From contig QKIH01000025.1 in assembly GCA_003249645.1 (NCBI GenBank), positions 25,764 through 89,763 on the forward strand: a stretch of 64,000 nt of DNA, given 5' to 3'. Source of the stretch: Desulfobulbaceae bacterium. GTDB lineage: Bacteria; Desulfobacterota; Desulfobulbia; Desulfobulbales; Desulfocapsaceae. Of this stretch, positions 16,974 through 25,085 are shown in pieces. Under the pieces are notes generated by a model that did no database searches, was not told the origin of the DNA, and saw only the letters and a program-made list of their open reading frames with translations. The translations under genes were made by a program, and so were the position numbers. Positions within the stretch are counted from its first letter, which is position 1. Each line of letters begins with the position of its first letter.

Positions 16974-18437
16974 TCAATTAACGATATATGACATATTCTT
17001 CTCCCCTTCATTGTCACCCTTCAAGCTGCCGGATAGGCCGAACTTATCTATTCTGGCATGTAAGGTCGGCCTTGAGATGCCAAGCAATTTCGCTGCCTGC
17101 GTTCTATTGCCGCCGCAGATATTGAGGGCCTCCTGAACCAGCAGCGACGAGACCATGTCTATGCATTGGTCAAAGAGGTCTGCTGATTGTGCAGTGACAA
17201 GTTCATGATGAATCCATGCCCTGACAGATGATTCCGAACCGCTGCTCTCGACTGCGGCATTATCCGGCTTACGTTCTTCCGACAAGCTGATATCCTCTGG
17301 CTGCAGGGGATTACCCCGATTAAAAATCATCGATTTTTTCAGGGTATTCATCAGTTCACGGATATTTCCCGGCCACCTGTAGGTGGTGAGCATAGTCTGT
17401 GTTGAGTCGAGCAGACCCGGATTTTTCACCCCCAGCTCATCAGCAAGCCTTGCCATCAGATAATGGCAGAGCAAAGGGATATCCTCTTTTCGCTCACGAA
17501 GAGGAGGCATCGAAAGTGTCACCACACGAAGCCTGTAATAGAGATCTTCACGAAAGGCACCTTCTGCCACAGCAGTCTCAAGATCACGGTTTGTTGCAGC
17601 AATGATCCTGACATCAACTTCTATCGACTCTTTGCCGCCGATCCGCTCAATAGTGTTTTCCTGCAGAAGACGAAGAAATTTCGCCTGCAGAGAAAGTGGG
17701 AGATCCCCTATTTCATCAAGAAAAACAGTCCCTCCCCTGGCCTGCTCAATTTTGCCGACTTTTCTATGGACGGCGCCGGTAAAGGCGCCTTTTTCGTATC
17801 CGAACAACTCACTTTCAAGAAGCGTTTCCGGAATCGCGACACAATTAATTATTGTGTATGGTCTATCCGTGCGTGCCGAATGATTATAGACCGCCCTTGC
17901 CGCAAGCTCTTTACCTGTGCCGGATTCGCCCCTGATAAGCACTGTTGCGTCGGTAGATGCCACCCTGCCTATGGCCTTGTAAATTTCAAGCATGCTGGTA
18001 CTCTTGCCAACCAGCGCTTCACGTGAAGTCAGATTCTCCTCATCCGGATTCATTTCAACCGGCTTGGACATACAGTGCCCTGCCTTGATTGCCTTTTCGA
18101 CCAGAACAAGCATTTCCTCAACATCAAAAGGCTTGTAAATATAATCATACGCCCCTTTCTGGATAGCGCTGATGGCAGTTTCGGTCGTTCCATAAGCGGT
18201 GATGATTATCACCGGAATTTTTGGGCAGGATCTATGGATTCGCTCAAACACCTCAAGTCCGCTCATATCCGGCAGCCGGATATCAAGGATGACCAGATCG
18301 GGCCGGTTCCTTTCCACCAAGACGATACCCTCGAGCCCGGTATGGGCGGCAACGGTTGTATAATCTTCCTGGCGCAGAATTTTTAAAAAGCTTGTGCAGA
18401 GCTGTTTATCATCGTCTATCAGTATCACCAGTGACAT
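16974..18437 (-). CDS. NtrC-family sigma-54-dependent response regulator
   Basis: About 487 residues: receiver domain 1-120 with Asp52 (VILDIRLPDMSG) and a Lys in YIYKPF; AAA+ domain about 140-370 with Walker A GESGTGKE (170-177), the sigma-54 contact motif GAFTGA (217-222), Walker B GGTVFLDEIGDL and arginine-finger region RLRVVTLSMPPLRERKED; C-terminal Fis-type HTH about 432-465 (GGNRTQAAKLLGISRPTLHARI). It activates RpoN promoters. The ATG at 18437 has GGGGG six bases ahead. It overlaps the upstream kinase gene by about 29 bases, strongly suggesting a cognate pair. The extra C-terminal tail after the HTH (about 20 residues) is polar. Confidence 0.95.
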   Translation of the reverse strand: MSLVILIDDDKQLCTSFLKILRQEDYTTVAAHTGLEGIVLVERNRPDLVILDIRLPDMSGLEVFERIHRSCPKIPVIIITAYGTTETAISAIQKGAYDYIYKPFDVEEMLVLVEKAIKAGHCMSKPVEMNPDEENLTSREALVGKSTSMLEIYKAIGRVASTDATVLIRGESGTGKELAARAVYNHSARTDRPYTIINCVAIPETLLESELFGYEKGAFTGAVHRKVGKIEQARGGTVFLDEIGDLPLSLQAKFLRLLQENTIERIGGKESIEVDVRIIAATNRDLETAVAEGAFREDLYYRLRVVTLSMPPLRERKEDIPLLCHYLMARLADELGVKNPGLLDSTQTMLTTYRWPGNIRELMNTLKKSMIFNRGNPLQPEDISLSEERKPDNAAVESSGSESSVRAWIHHELVTAQSADLFDQCIDMVSSLLVQEALNICGGNRTQAAKLLGISRPTLHARIDKFGLSGSLKGDNEGEKNMSYIVN

Positions 18438-19911
18438 CACCATCCCCCTTAACAGGTAAGATTAAAACTATTGCAGTTGATCCAGCCGGAGCAGAAACAA
18501 TTTTCATGGTGCCGCCATGTTCCTGCACAATTCGTTTTACTATACTCAAACCAAGCCCCGAGCCTTCTTCCTTGGTGGTAAAAAACGGTGCGGTAACCTT
18601 GTGAATGAGTTCCTCCGGGATGCCGGGACCGCTGTCGCGTATAATGATATGAACTACATCCCCAAGGGTACTATCCACTTCCCTGCAGCCCTTTATCTCT
18701 ATTTTGCCGCCACCGTCTATTGCTTCGCACGAATTAGTGATCAGATTGACCAGCGCCTCTTTCATTCTGTCGGCATCAACCAGCAGCTGCGGCAGATCTT
18801 CCTCTTCACTGTAGGCCAATTCGACATCATAGCTTTTCAGACGAAACTCCAGCAGCACCCTTACTGAAGACATGATCTGTGAGAGGCTGATCTGATTAAG
18901 CAGCAGTTTCGGCGGCCTCGAAAATTCGAGGAAATTCTGCACAATCTTATCTATTCGCCCGATCTCATCTGAAATGACCTTGAAATCGTCGCGCTGGTCT
19001 TCATTTAAATCAAGAGAACGATTCAGGGAAAACATACGCATCTTAATTGAGGTAAACGGATTCCTGATGGTATGAGCAACGCCTGCGGCCAGTTCGCCAA
19101 CCATTGCCATGCGTTCAGCATGCTGGAGATGCTTGCGGCTTTTCTCAAGTTCTCCGGATGTCTCATCAAAAACCCTCATGATACCCTTCAGTGACTGACT
19201 GAGTGAATCAACCTCATTTCTTGAACTGTCGAGCACTGAACCACCGGTCTGAAGCGCCAGACCTCGAATCGGAGAGAGAATATTTCGGTAAAGAATATAG
19301 AGAAGAAGCAGTGAGAATCCACCCCAGACTAAAAGGCCCAACGTCGCACTTGCCCGCAGACGTGTAGATCTTGTGATATTATCAAGCCGGAAACGTTCAA
19401 TCAGCTGCCACTGGCTCTGACTGAAATTCTGGCAGCGGTCAAGCAGACTAAAAAACATATCACGCTGCTTTTCATGCAAAACTGAAATACTGGTTACAAC
19501 AGAACGCTCTTTTTTAAGATATTCCTCAATAGCAGAGGTTCTGGCTGCCATATAGACGCTATACTGCTCAGCTATTTCTTTTACAGCCTCGAGCTGAGAA
19601 GGCGTATGTGCCAGATATGCAGCCTGATCTATATTCTGGAGAAACTTTTGTCTGTATTGTCCGAAAGAATCGAGCCATTTGATATCTCCATCAACAAGAT
19701 AGTAGGTTAGAAAACCTTTCTGATTGGCCAAGGCAAGCTCCATATCACGGGCAAGCTTGTACAGCACTATTTCACTTTGAACAATATCCCTGTATTCATT
19801 ATCAACCTGATAGGAATACCAGAAAATTGTAATTCCTCCCCCGAAGGTAACGATACTCATCGCTGCAACGGTAATGACTATCTTTGCCCGTAAACTCAGT
19901 GATAACTTCAT
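18409..19911 (-). CDS. Membrane sensor histidine kinase, cognate to the NtrC-type regulator
   Basis: A 500-residue kinase: TM1 about 10-32, a helical periplasmic sensor about 35-185 (four-helix-bundle-like, rich in Leu/Gln/Glu), TM2 about 189-209, HAMP-like linker, coiled coil, HisKA with His280 (GVAHTIRNPFTSIKMR, the NtrB/ZraS-like form) and HATPase_c with NSCEAI, DSGPGI, GSGLGLSIV. First gene of the three-gene unit 15874-19911. Its upstream region carries repeated CGATAC elements. Signal unknown; ZraS- and AtoS-like kinases share this layout. Confidence 0.93.
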   Translation of the reverse strand: MKLSLSLRAKIVITVAAMSIVTFGGGITIFWYSYQVDNEYRDIVQSEIVLYKLARDMELALANQKGFLTYYLVDGDIKWLDSFGQYRQKFLQNIDQAAYLAHTPSQLEAVKEIAEQYSVYMAARTSAIEEYLKKERSVVTSISVLHEKQRDMFFSLLDRCQNFSQSQWQLIERFRLDNITRSTRLRASATLGLLVWGGFSLLLLYILYRNILSPIRGLALQTGGSVLDSSRNEVDSLSQSLKGIMRVFDETSGELEKSRKHLQHAERMAMVGELAAGVAHTIRNPFTSIKMRMFSLNRSLDLNEDQRDDFKVISDEIGRIDKIVQNFLEFSRPPKLLLNQISLSQIMSSVRVLLEFRLKSYDVELAYSEEEDLPQLLVDADRMKEALVNLITNSCEAIDGGGKIEIKGCREVDSTLGDVVHIIIRDSGPGIPEELIHKVTAPFFTTKEEGSGLGLSIVKRIVQEHGGTMKIVSAPAGSTAIVLILPVKGDGDVTGDTDRR

Positions 19912-19967
19912 TGCACGCTCCTCACTTTGACCCGGCTTTTATTCTTGCACACAGGTACAAGACAATT

Positions 19968-20093
19968 CGATACACATGTATCGAGCATATAGATACATTT
20001 CGATACTCTTTATTGCTAAAAAGCTCTATAAAATGCTCTATATTGGATATGTTCAAGATGCATACCAGTACAAAACAATATATTGAGCGATAC
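19968..20093. promoter_or_regulatory. Cluster of CGATAC elements upstream of the kinase operon
   Basis: An inverted repeat CGATAC-ACAT-GTATCG at 19968-19983 is followed by further CGATAC copies at 20001-20006 and 20088-20093, with a degenerate AGATAC at 19991-19996. They lie 57-180 bases upstream of the kinase start, the range used by enhancer-binding activators. They could be sites for the operon's own NtrC-type regulator, but no -24/-12 sigma-54 promoter is clear nearby, so this is tentative. Confidence 0.4.
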
Positions 20094-20220
20094 ACAAGAA
20101 GGGACAAGTGCCGCCAATATCCAGGGGCACGGCATCAATTTTTTAGAACAGGCGATAAAATAAACTATGAATTGGGTGGGGAAAGACTGCCAATATTACA
20201 TTGGAGAGGATATGGAGCAA

Positions 20221-20262
20221 AAAAAAATCCCCGTATGCGAGAACGCACACGGGGATTTTTTA
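20221..20262 (-). terminator. Rho-independent terminator of the glutamine synthetase gene
   Basis: A GC stem (ATCCCCGT-x-TGCG / CGCA-x-ACGGGGAT, loop AGAA) is flanked by A7 on the left and T6 on the right, so it can terminate in both directions. It lies 22 bases beyond the minus-strand glutamine synthetase stop codon. Confidence 0.9.
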
Positions 20263-20283
20263 AAGAACTGGCTAACTAGATTA

Positions 20284-21306
20284 TTAGATCTGGCCAGAAG
20301 CTTTGGTGGTTTTAACAATAACAGCACCAATCTGGTAAGGACAGCCGTTAGAAGAAGGACGACGATCCTCAAGACGACCTTTCCAGCCATCTTCAACGGT
20401 TCCAACAGGGATACGGATAGAAGCACCGCGGTTGGAAACACCATAAGAGAATTCGTTGATAGAAGCAGTCTCATGCTTACCAGTGAGACGCTGATCATTG
20501 TAAGCACCGTATACTGCGATGTGCTCCTGAATATTTTTACCGAACTCTTCACAGATTAAATCAAATACTTTCTTGTCGCCGCAGGTTCTCATTTTACCGT
20601 TGGAGAAGTTAGCATGCATACCGGATCCGTTCCAGTCAGCATCTTTTCCAAGTGGTTTTGGATGGAAATCTACGTATACGCCGTATTTCTCTGCGGTTCT
20701 TTCAAGGAAATAACGAGCAACCCAGATCTCATCACCGGCAAGCTGAGCGCCTTTGCTGAAAATCTGGAACTCCCACTGACCAGGAGCAACCTCTGCGTTG
20801 ATACCTTCGATGTTCAGGCCAGCTGCGATACAGATGTCAAGATGCTCTTCAACGATCTCACGACCATAGGCATTCTTAGCACCAACGCCACAGTAGTAAG
20901 GGAACTGAGGAACGATCGGGAAACCGCCTTTAGGGAAACCAAGTGGAAGACCGGTCTCTGGATCACACAGGAAGTACTCCTGCTCGTAACCGAACCAGAA
21001 ATCATCATCCGGATCATCAATGGATGCACGATGATTTGTAGCATGCGGGGTACCGTCAGCGTTGAGAACTTCACACATTACGATGTAAGCATTCTCACGA
21101 TCCGGATCAGGACAAATGAATACCGGTTTTAACAGACAGTCTGAAGAACCGCCTTCTGCCTGATTGGTTGAAGAGCCGTCAAAAGCCCAAACCGGACAAT
21201 CTTCCAGTTTACCGCTGAAATTGTCTGCTAATCTTGTTTTTCCTCTAAGACCTTGGGTTGGCTCAGCACCATCAAGCCACAGGTACTCTAATTTTGCTCT
21301 GCTCAT
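20284..21306 (-). CDS. glnII: Glutamine synthetase, type II (eukaryotic-like GSII)
   Basis: A 340-residue enzyme joining ammonia to glutamate with ATP. Its length and motifs match the GSII class (decameric, cytosolic, plants/animals, Rhizobium GlnII) and not the 440-470-residue GSI class: FDGSSTNQAEG at about 44-54, EQEYFL for metal binding, PYYCGVGAKNAYGR, GINAEVAPGQWEFQI, WNGSGMHANFS, INEFSYGVSNRGASIRIP and EDRRPSSN near the end. The Tyr-adenylylation site of GSI is absent, as expected of the class. AAAGGA precedes the ATG. It is monocistronic with its own terminator. The 777-base upstream gap is unusually large and probably regulatory. Confidence 0.95.
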   Translation of the reverse strand: MSRAKLEYLWLDGAEPTQGLRGKTRLADNFSGKLEDCPVWAFDGSSTNQAEGGSSDCLLKPVFICPDPDRENAYIVMCEVLNADGTPHATNHRASIDDPDDDFWFGYEQEYFLCDPETGLPLGFPKGGFPIVPQFPYYCGVGAKNAYGREIVEEHLDICIAAGLNIEGINAEVAPGQWEFQIFSKGAQLAGDEIWVARYFLERTAEKYGVYVDFHPKPLGKDADWNGSGMHANFSNGKMRTCGDKKVFDLICEEFGKNIQEHIAVYGAYNDQRLTGKHETASINEFSYGVSNRGASIRIPVGTVEDGWKGRLEDRRPSSNGCPYQIGAVIVKTTKASGQI

Positions 21307-21855
21307 AATTAGTTCCTTTAATTAAGAATTCTATTTAACAAATTTCGACTCCGAATCTGCCACGATCAAAAAAACAAAAAACAAACAAATTGTCAATCAA
21401 ATTTGAGATTTTTTTTTGCGTTTTTGTTACAAATTTGTGCCCTTTTTGTCGTGCCATATTCACGAATGCCAAAAAGTATAATCATTTCATTTCATGTGTC
21501 TTGTTTGAAATGGTGTTTTATTCAACAATATTGTTTTTTCACGTTAAATCATAAAGTTATAAAACGTACTTTCTCTTTTTTCATCCTGCGGTTCAAATGC
21601 AGACTTTCAGTCTTCCAAAGAAACATGTGTAGACGATAAACTCCATTTGTATGTTATTCACAATTATCTGACCTTGATCGCCACGATTACTCTTAACATA
21701 CCGTTGTTGTAACAAGTAATAGTCAGAGTACCGATTATGTAAACTGCAATTAAGGATCAAAAAATCATTCCTGCTATAACCTTGTCGGAGTTATCTTTCC
21801 GGTTAGCAGACTATCTGGACCTGCATCACGTTTTTCACATAAAGCTGCGACGTCT

Positions 21856-21880
21856 TTGACAGACAATTATGGCCTGTCAA
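21856..21880. repeat. Inverted repeat TTGACAG-N11-CTGTCAA
   Basis: Seven-base perfect arms at 21856-21862 and 21874-21880 with an 11-base spacer. The 11-base spacing equals that of the ModE-like box further right (22084-22108). The size and spacing fit a dimeric regulator site. No T-run, so not a terminator. Confidence 0.5.
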
Positions 21881-21899
21881 TCGCAGCAATGAAATATAT

Positions 21900-21925
21900 G
21901 CTACAAAAAAATGCATTTTTGTAGC
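21900..21925. repeat. Perfect 10-base inverted repeat with 6-base loop
   Basis: Arms GCTACAAAAA (21900-21909) and TTTTTGTAGC (21916-21925) around AATGCA. No poly-T tract follows on either strand. It may be an operator or an RNA hairpin in a long leader. Function unknown. Confidence 0.5.
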
Positions 21926-22083
21926 AACAAAACACTCTTCGATTTCTCTGTTATAACCTGGCAACTGACCTGCTCTTCAAACTCCTCGATATAATTTGTT
22001 ATTACAATAATTTATCAGCAAAGCACTCTACTTATCACAAAAAAAAATATACAGGCATCATTAGTGCAACAGCATGGCAAATA

Positions 22084-22108
22084 TCGTTATCACTTTTTGA
22101 CATAACGA
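22084..22108 (+). promoter_or_regulatory. ModE-box-like operator upstream of modC
   Basis: TCGTTAT (22084-22090) and ATAACGA (22102-22108) form a perfect 7-base inverted repeat with an 11-base spacer, 19 bases before the modC start codon. The E. coli modA operator bound by ModE has the same CGTTAT...ATAACG arms with about the same spacing. A molybdate- or tungstate-responsive ModE-type repressor is therefore the likely ligand, though no modE gene is in the window. Confidence 0.75.
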
Positions 22109-22127
22109 ATTAAAGAAAGAGAATGCC

Positions 22128-22859
22128 ATGCCAGTCACCATTACTATTAAAAAGAAACTGCCGCCATATTCGCTCGACTTATCACTGTCATTTTCCGCTG
22201 GAGAATTAATCGCCGTTTTAGGTCCTTCAGGAGCAGGGAAATCAACTCTGATCAGATTGATAGCCGGTCTTGATTCACCGGATGAAGGTACAATACAATT
22301 CGGCAATACAACCTGGTTCAGCAGTCGAGATAAAATAACAACCTCTCCTCAACAACGAAAGATCGGCATGGTCTTTCAGGAATATCCTCTTTTTCCCCAT
22401 CTCTCCGTCTGGAATAATATAGCCTTTGCGGCACCCGACACATCTGTCATAGAAAGTCTGCTTTCAGATTTTAATATTGCTCACCTGGCAAAACAGAAAC
22501 CTGCCAGAATTTCAGGTGGAGAACGTCAGCGCGTCGCACTCTGTCAGGCACTGGCCAGCCAGCCAGAGCTGCTTCTGCTTGACGAACCCTTTTCAGCCCT
22601 CGACATCAACAATCGACAACAGATTCGAAGACTCTTAAAACGAATAGTCCGCGAACAAAACATCCCCGTACTTCATATCACCCACGATCTTGAAGAAGCC
22701 TTCTATCTTGCGGATCGTTTCTTCGTCATGGAAAACGGCAGAGAATCGAGAACATGGTTAAGCCGCCAGCTTTCAGCCGGACGGACAACAAATTCTGTCT
22801 ACGATTACAAATCGTTATCAATACAACCTCTGCAGCAAGGCAAACACCTTGCTGTTTAA
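22128..22859 (+). CDS. modC: Molybdate/tungstate ABC transporter ATP-binding protein
   Basis: A 243-residue ATPase: Walker A GPSGAGKST (about 36-44), Q-loop VFQEYPLFPH, signature ISGGERQRVALCQAL, Walker B LLLLDEPFSALD and switch HITHD. This family couples ATP hydrolysis to uptake through the permease. It is short: the molybdate-binding Mop/TOBE domain found at the C-terminus of full-length ModC is missing, so oxyanion feedback on the ATPase is unlikely. It is the first gene of the modC-modA-modB order, directly behind a ModE-like box. Its end overlaps nothing; modA follows after 22 bases. Confidence 0.9.
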   Translation: MPVTITIKKKLPPYSLDLSLSFSAGELIAVLGPSGAGKSTLIRLIAGLDSPDEGTIQFGNTTWFSSRDKITTSPQQRKIGMVFQEYPLFPHLSVWNNIAFAAPDTSVIESLLSDFNIAHLAKQKPARISGGERQRVALCQALASQPELLLLDEPFSALDINNRQQIRRLLKRIVREQNIPVLHITHDLEEAFYLADRFFVMENGRESRTWLSRQLSAGRTTNSVYDYKSLSIQPLQQGKHLAV

Positions 22860-22881
22860 CTCTTATTTTAGGAGACTGATC

Positions 22882-23613
22882 ATGAAACGCTTATCTTTTT
22901 TTCTTCTGGCCGCACTGTTATTTATTCTTCCGTCAAACTCTTTGGCTAACATCATCCTTGCCTCCGGTGCAGGGTATCGCTCTGTGGTCGATCCTCTCGC
23001 AGAGCGATTTGAGAAACTAACCGGCATCAGCGTAGAACGTATATATGGCAATATGGCCAGGGTCACAACCCAGGCCAAAACGGCTGGCACGGTTGATCTT
23101 GTACTAGGCGAAGCCTCGTTTCTGGCAAAGGCAGAACTCCCTTTCATCTCTACCACCCAATTGGGCTTCGGCAGATTGGTTGCAATCTACCCGAAAGGCC
23201 AGTCGATCAGCGGAACCGATGACTTTCTTGATCCAAAAATCGAAAGAATTGCCATTCCCGAACCGGAAAAAGCCGTTTATGGGAAGGCCGCGATACAATA
23301 CCTCAAAAATACCGGATTGTATGACCAGATAAAACCGAAGCTGTTTATTGTCGCAACAGTTCCTCAGGCCGCTTCCTATGTTTTATCCGGCGAGGTGGAT
23401 GCAGCCCTGATCAACATGACCCATGCGACTAAAATCAAGGAAAATATTGGAGGATCTTACGAACTGGACAGTGCGTTGTACTCTCCCATAGACATCATTC
23501 TCGGTCGGATGCAGAACAGTTCGACCAACGAAGACTGTACAAAATTCCTTGCTTTCGTGCAGAGCGATGAAGCCAAACAACTCCTGGCTGATCACGGCTT
23601 GAAGAACAAATAA
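22882..23613 (+). CDS. modA: Molybdate/tungstate-binding periplasmic protein
   Basis: A 243-residue exported protein: signal peptide MKRLSFFLLAALLFILPSNSLA, then the ModA-like fold starting IILASGAGYRSVVDPLAERFEKLTG. Ligand-contact region EASFLAKAE and the hinge segment IAIPEPEKAVYGKAAIQYLKNTGL are typical of the ModA/WtpA/TupA superfamily. Whether it prefers molybdate or tungstate cannot be read by eye; anaerobes of this kind often need tungsten for formate and aldehyde enzymes. The ATG at 22882 follows AGGAGA; an earlier in-frame ATG lies in the modC end and would spoil the signal peptide. Confidence 0.88.
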   Translation: MKRLSFFLLAALLFILPSNSLANIILASGAGYRSVVDPLAERFEKLTGISVERIYGNMARVTTQAKTAGTVDLVLGEASFLAKAELPFISTTQLGFGRLVAIYPKGQSISGTDDFLDPKIERIAIPEPEKAVYGKAAIQYLKNTGLYDQIKPKLFIVATVPQAASYVLSGEVDAALINMTHATKIKENIGGSYELDSALYSPIDIILGRMQNSSTNEDCTKFLAFVQSDEAKQLLADHGLKNK

Positions 23614-23627
23614 ATTCAGGACCTTCC

Positions 23628-24287
23628 ATGATATTAGATTCTGCCTCTCTGATCCCGCTGGTGCTGACCGCCAAAGTCCTCTTTTACGCGACACTGCTGC
23701 AATTATTTATAAGTGTTCCGATCGGCTGCTGGCTGTCATGTTCCAGGACCGTTTTCAGCTCTTTTGTAGACATCCTGGTTTCGTTGCCGCTGGTTTTCCC
23801 TCCGATAGCAACAGGTTTTTTCCTGCTGATTATTTTCGGAAGAAAAAGTCCTTTAAACGTGGTGTTTAACGACACCATCATCTTTCAACTGCCGGGACTT
23901 GTCCTTGCTGCTTTTGTTGCAGGAATTCCGCTTGTGGTCAAACCCATACAGGCGGCAATGAACTCATCCGAAGCAAACAAGCTGGCGGAGCTTGCCGCAG
24001 TGCTTGGCAAAAACAAGCTGACCATCCTTTTTGCCGTACTGCTGCCTCTTGCCAAAAAAACGATCCTCGCCGGCCTGCTGCTTGCGGTCGGCAGGTCACT
24101 CGGAGAGGTGGGGATGAGCATGATGCTGGGCGGCAACATCATCGGCAGGACCAACACCATCTCTCTGGAAATTTATAACGCGGTATTTGAAGGCGAATTC
24201 AAACGGGCAGCCATTCTCTCCCTTCTGTTGGCGGCCTTTTCTTCTGGTCTTTTCATCGCTTTCAAAAAACTATCCTCAACAACATAG
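23628..24287 (+). CDS. modB: Molybdate/tungstate ABC transporter permease
   Basis: A 219-residue inner-membrane permease with five to six helices. The cytoplasmic EAA loop that docks the ATPase reads LAAVLGKNKLTILFAVLLPLAKKTILAG, and the ModB-typical SLGEVGMSMMLGGNIIGRTNTISLEIYNAV follows. AGGA precedes the ATG; it follows modA by 14 bases. It forms the channel with ModC and receives substrate from ModA. Confidence 0.9.
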   Translation: MILDSASLIPLVLTAKVLFYATLLQLFISVPIGCWLSCSRTVFSSFVDILVSLPLVFPPIATGFFLLIIFGRKSPLNVVFNDTIIFQLPGLVLAAFVAGIPLVVKPIQAAMNSSEANKLAELAAVLGKNKLTILFAVLLPLAKKTILAGLLLAVGRSLGEVGMSMMLGGNIIGRTNTISLEIYNAVFEGEFKRAAILSLLLAAFSSGLFIAFKKLSSTT

Positions 24288-24299
24288 GAGCAAAATACA

Positions 24300-25025
24300 A
24301 TGTCACTTATCCAATCTCTCCAAAGCCGGATGAAAGAAGAATGGGAGCCGCTTGGCATCCTCGCCGATACAGTAATGGTGTCAGCTCGCATACTGACCAC
24401 CGAAGAAGCCATCGGCAGGCAGAATGACAACGAATTTCCACTGCAGAAAGGGAAAGAAAAGATGATGGAAGCATGCTTTCGAGAAAGCAAGGGCCAGGCA
24501 TTTACCGACCACTTCGCCAACTTCGAAGGCACACTCGGGGAAATTGTTTCGATGGAACTGACCGATAATTTTAGACGGGCACTCTTTATAGCAGCATGCA
24601 ACGCTGTGCAGCACTATCTGAAGAAAACAAGCCACACCATCCACTGCAGAAATGAGGATATCAGCCGATGTGCGGGAAAACTGGCAGCATATATTAGAGA
24701 GCAGTACGGCTCTCCGAAAATCACGCAGATTGGTTATCAGCCGAAAATGATCGCCGCATTATCAGGACTCTTCCCGTTGAGAGTGATAGATCTTGATAAG
24801 GATAATATCGGTCAGACAAGACATGGTGTTTTAATTGAAGGCCCGGAAAGCACCAGGGAAGCAATAGCTTGTGCAGACTTGATTCTTGCAACAGGTTCAA
24901 CCGTCGTCAATGACTCACTGGCCAATTTTATCATAGAGGGGATGCCGACAATTTTCTACGGAACTTCGATAGCGGCAGCCGCCGACATCCTGGGATTAAA
25001 CCGCTTCTGCCCCGAAAGCTCATGA
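24300..25025 (+). CDS. Predicted heavy-metal chelation protein (DUF4213/DUF364)
   Basis: A 241-residue cytoplasmic protein. N-terminal DUF4213-like part (1-85) and a C-terminal Rossmann-like DUF364 domain (about 110-235) with IGYQPKMIAAL, VIDLDKDNIGQ and the conserved LATGSTVVNDSLANFI. The family is predicted to chelate metals or oxyanion-linked compounds and recurs beside molybdate, tungstate, nickel and corrinoid transporters. It follows modB by 12 bases with AGGAG, so it is surely part of the operon and may handle the imported oxyanion. The chemical role is not established. Confidence 0.82.
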   Translation: MSLIQSLQSRMKEEWEPLGILADTVMVSARILTTEEAIGRQNDNEFPLQKGKEKMMEACFRESKGQAFTDHFANFEGTLGEIVSMELTDNFRRALFIAACNAVQHYLKKTSHTIHCRNEDISRCAGKLAAYIREQYGSPKITQIGYQPKMIAALSGLFPLRVIDLDKDNIGQTRHGVLIEGPESTREAIACADLILATGSTVVNDSLANFIIEGMPTIFYGTSIAAAADILGLNRFCPESS

Positions 25026-25040
25026 AATCAGCTCTGTATA

Positions 25041-25082
25041 TGACCTTGCTCTGTGGACACACATAACCGCAGATCAAGGTCA
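25041..25082. other. Hairpin between convergent genes
   Basis: TGACCTTG and CAAGGTCA form the outer 8-base stem, extended inward by CTGTGG/CCGCAG with one G-T pair, around a 10-base loop. It fills the 60-base gap between the DUF364 gene and mgtE. No U-tract is present, so it is a structured convergent end and not a classical terminator. Confidence 0.5.
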
Positions 25083-25085
25083 CCA

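Larger units (their letters stand above)
21307..22083. other. Large AT-rich intergenic region (777 bases)
   Basis: Divergent region between glnII and the molybdate operon. No credible gene: the only longer open frame (21403-21639) is Phe/Cys-rich, lacks a ribosome site and reflects AT bias. I looked for a minus-strand GG-N10-GC sigma-54 promoter before glnII and found none that fits. Two clear inverted repeats (21856-21880 and 21900-21925) are listed separately. Confidence 0.5.

Noticed and set aside
21307..21480. Possible sigma-54 promoter for glnII
   Set aside because: TGGCA-like elements occur on the minus strand, but none has GC at the -12 position with the required ten-base spacing.
21403..21639. 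Plus-strand open frame of 78 codons in the glnII-mod intergenic region
   Set aside because: Phe/Cys/Arg-rich product expected from AT-rich non-coding DNA, no Shine-Dalgarno sequence.
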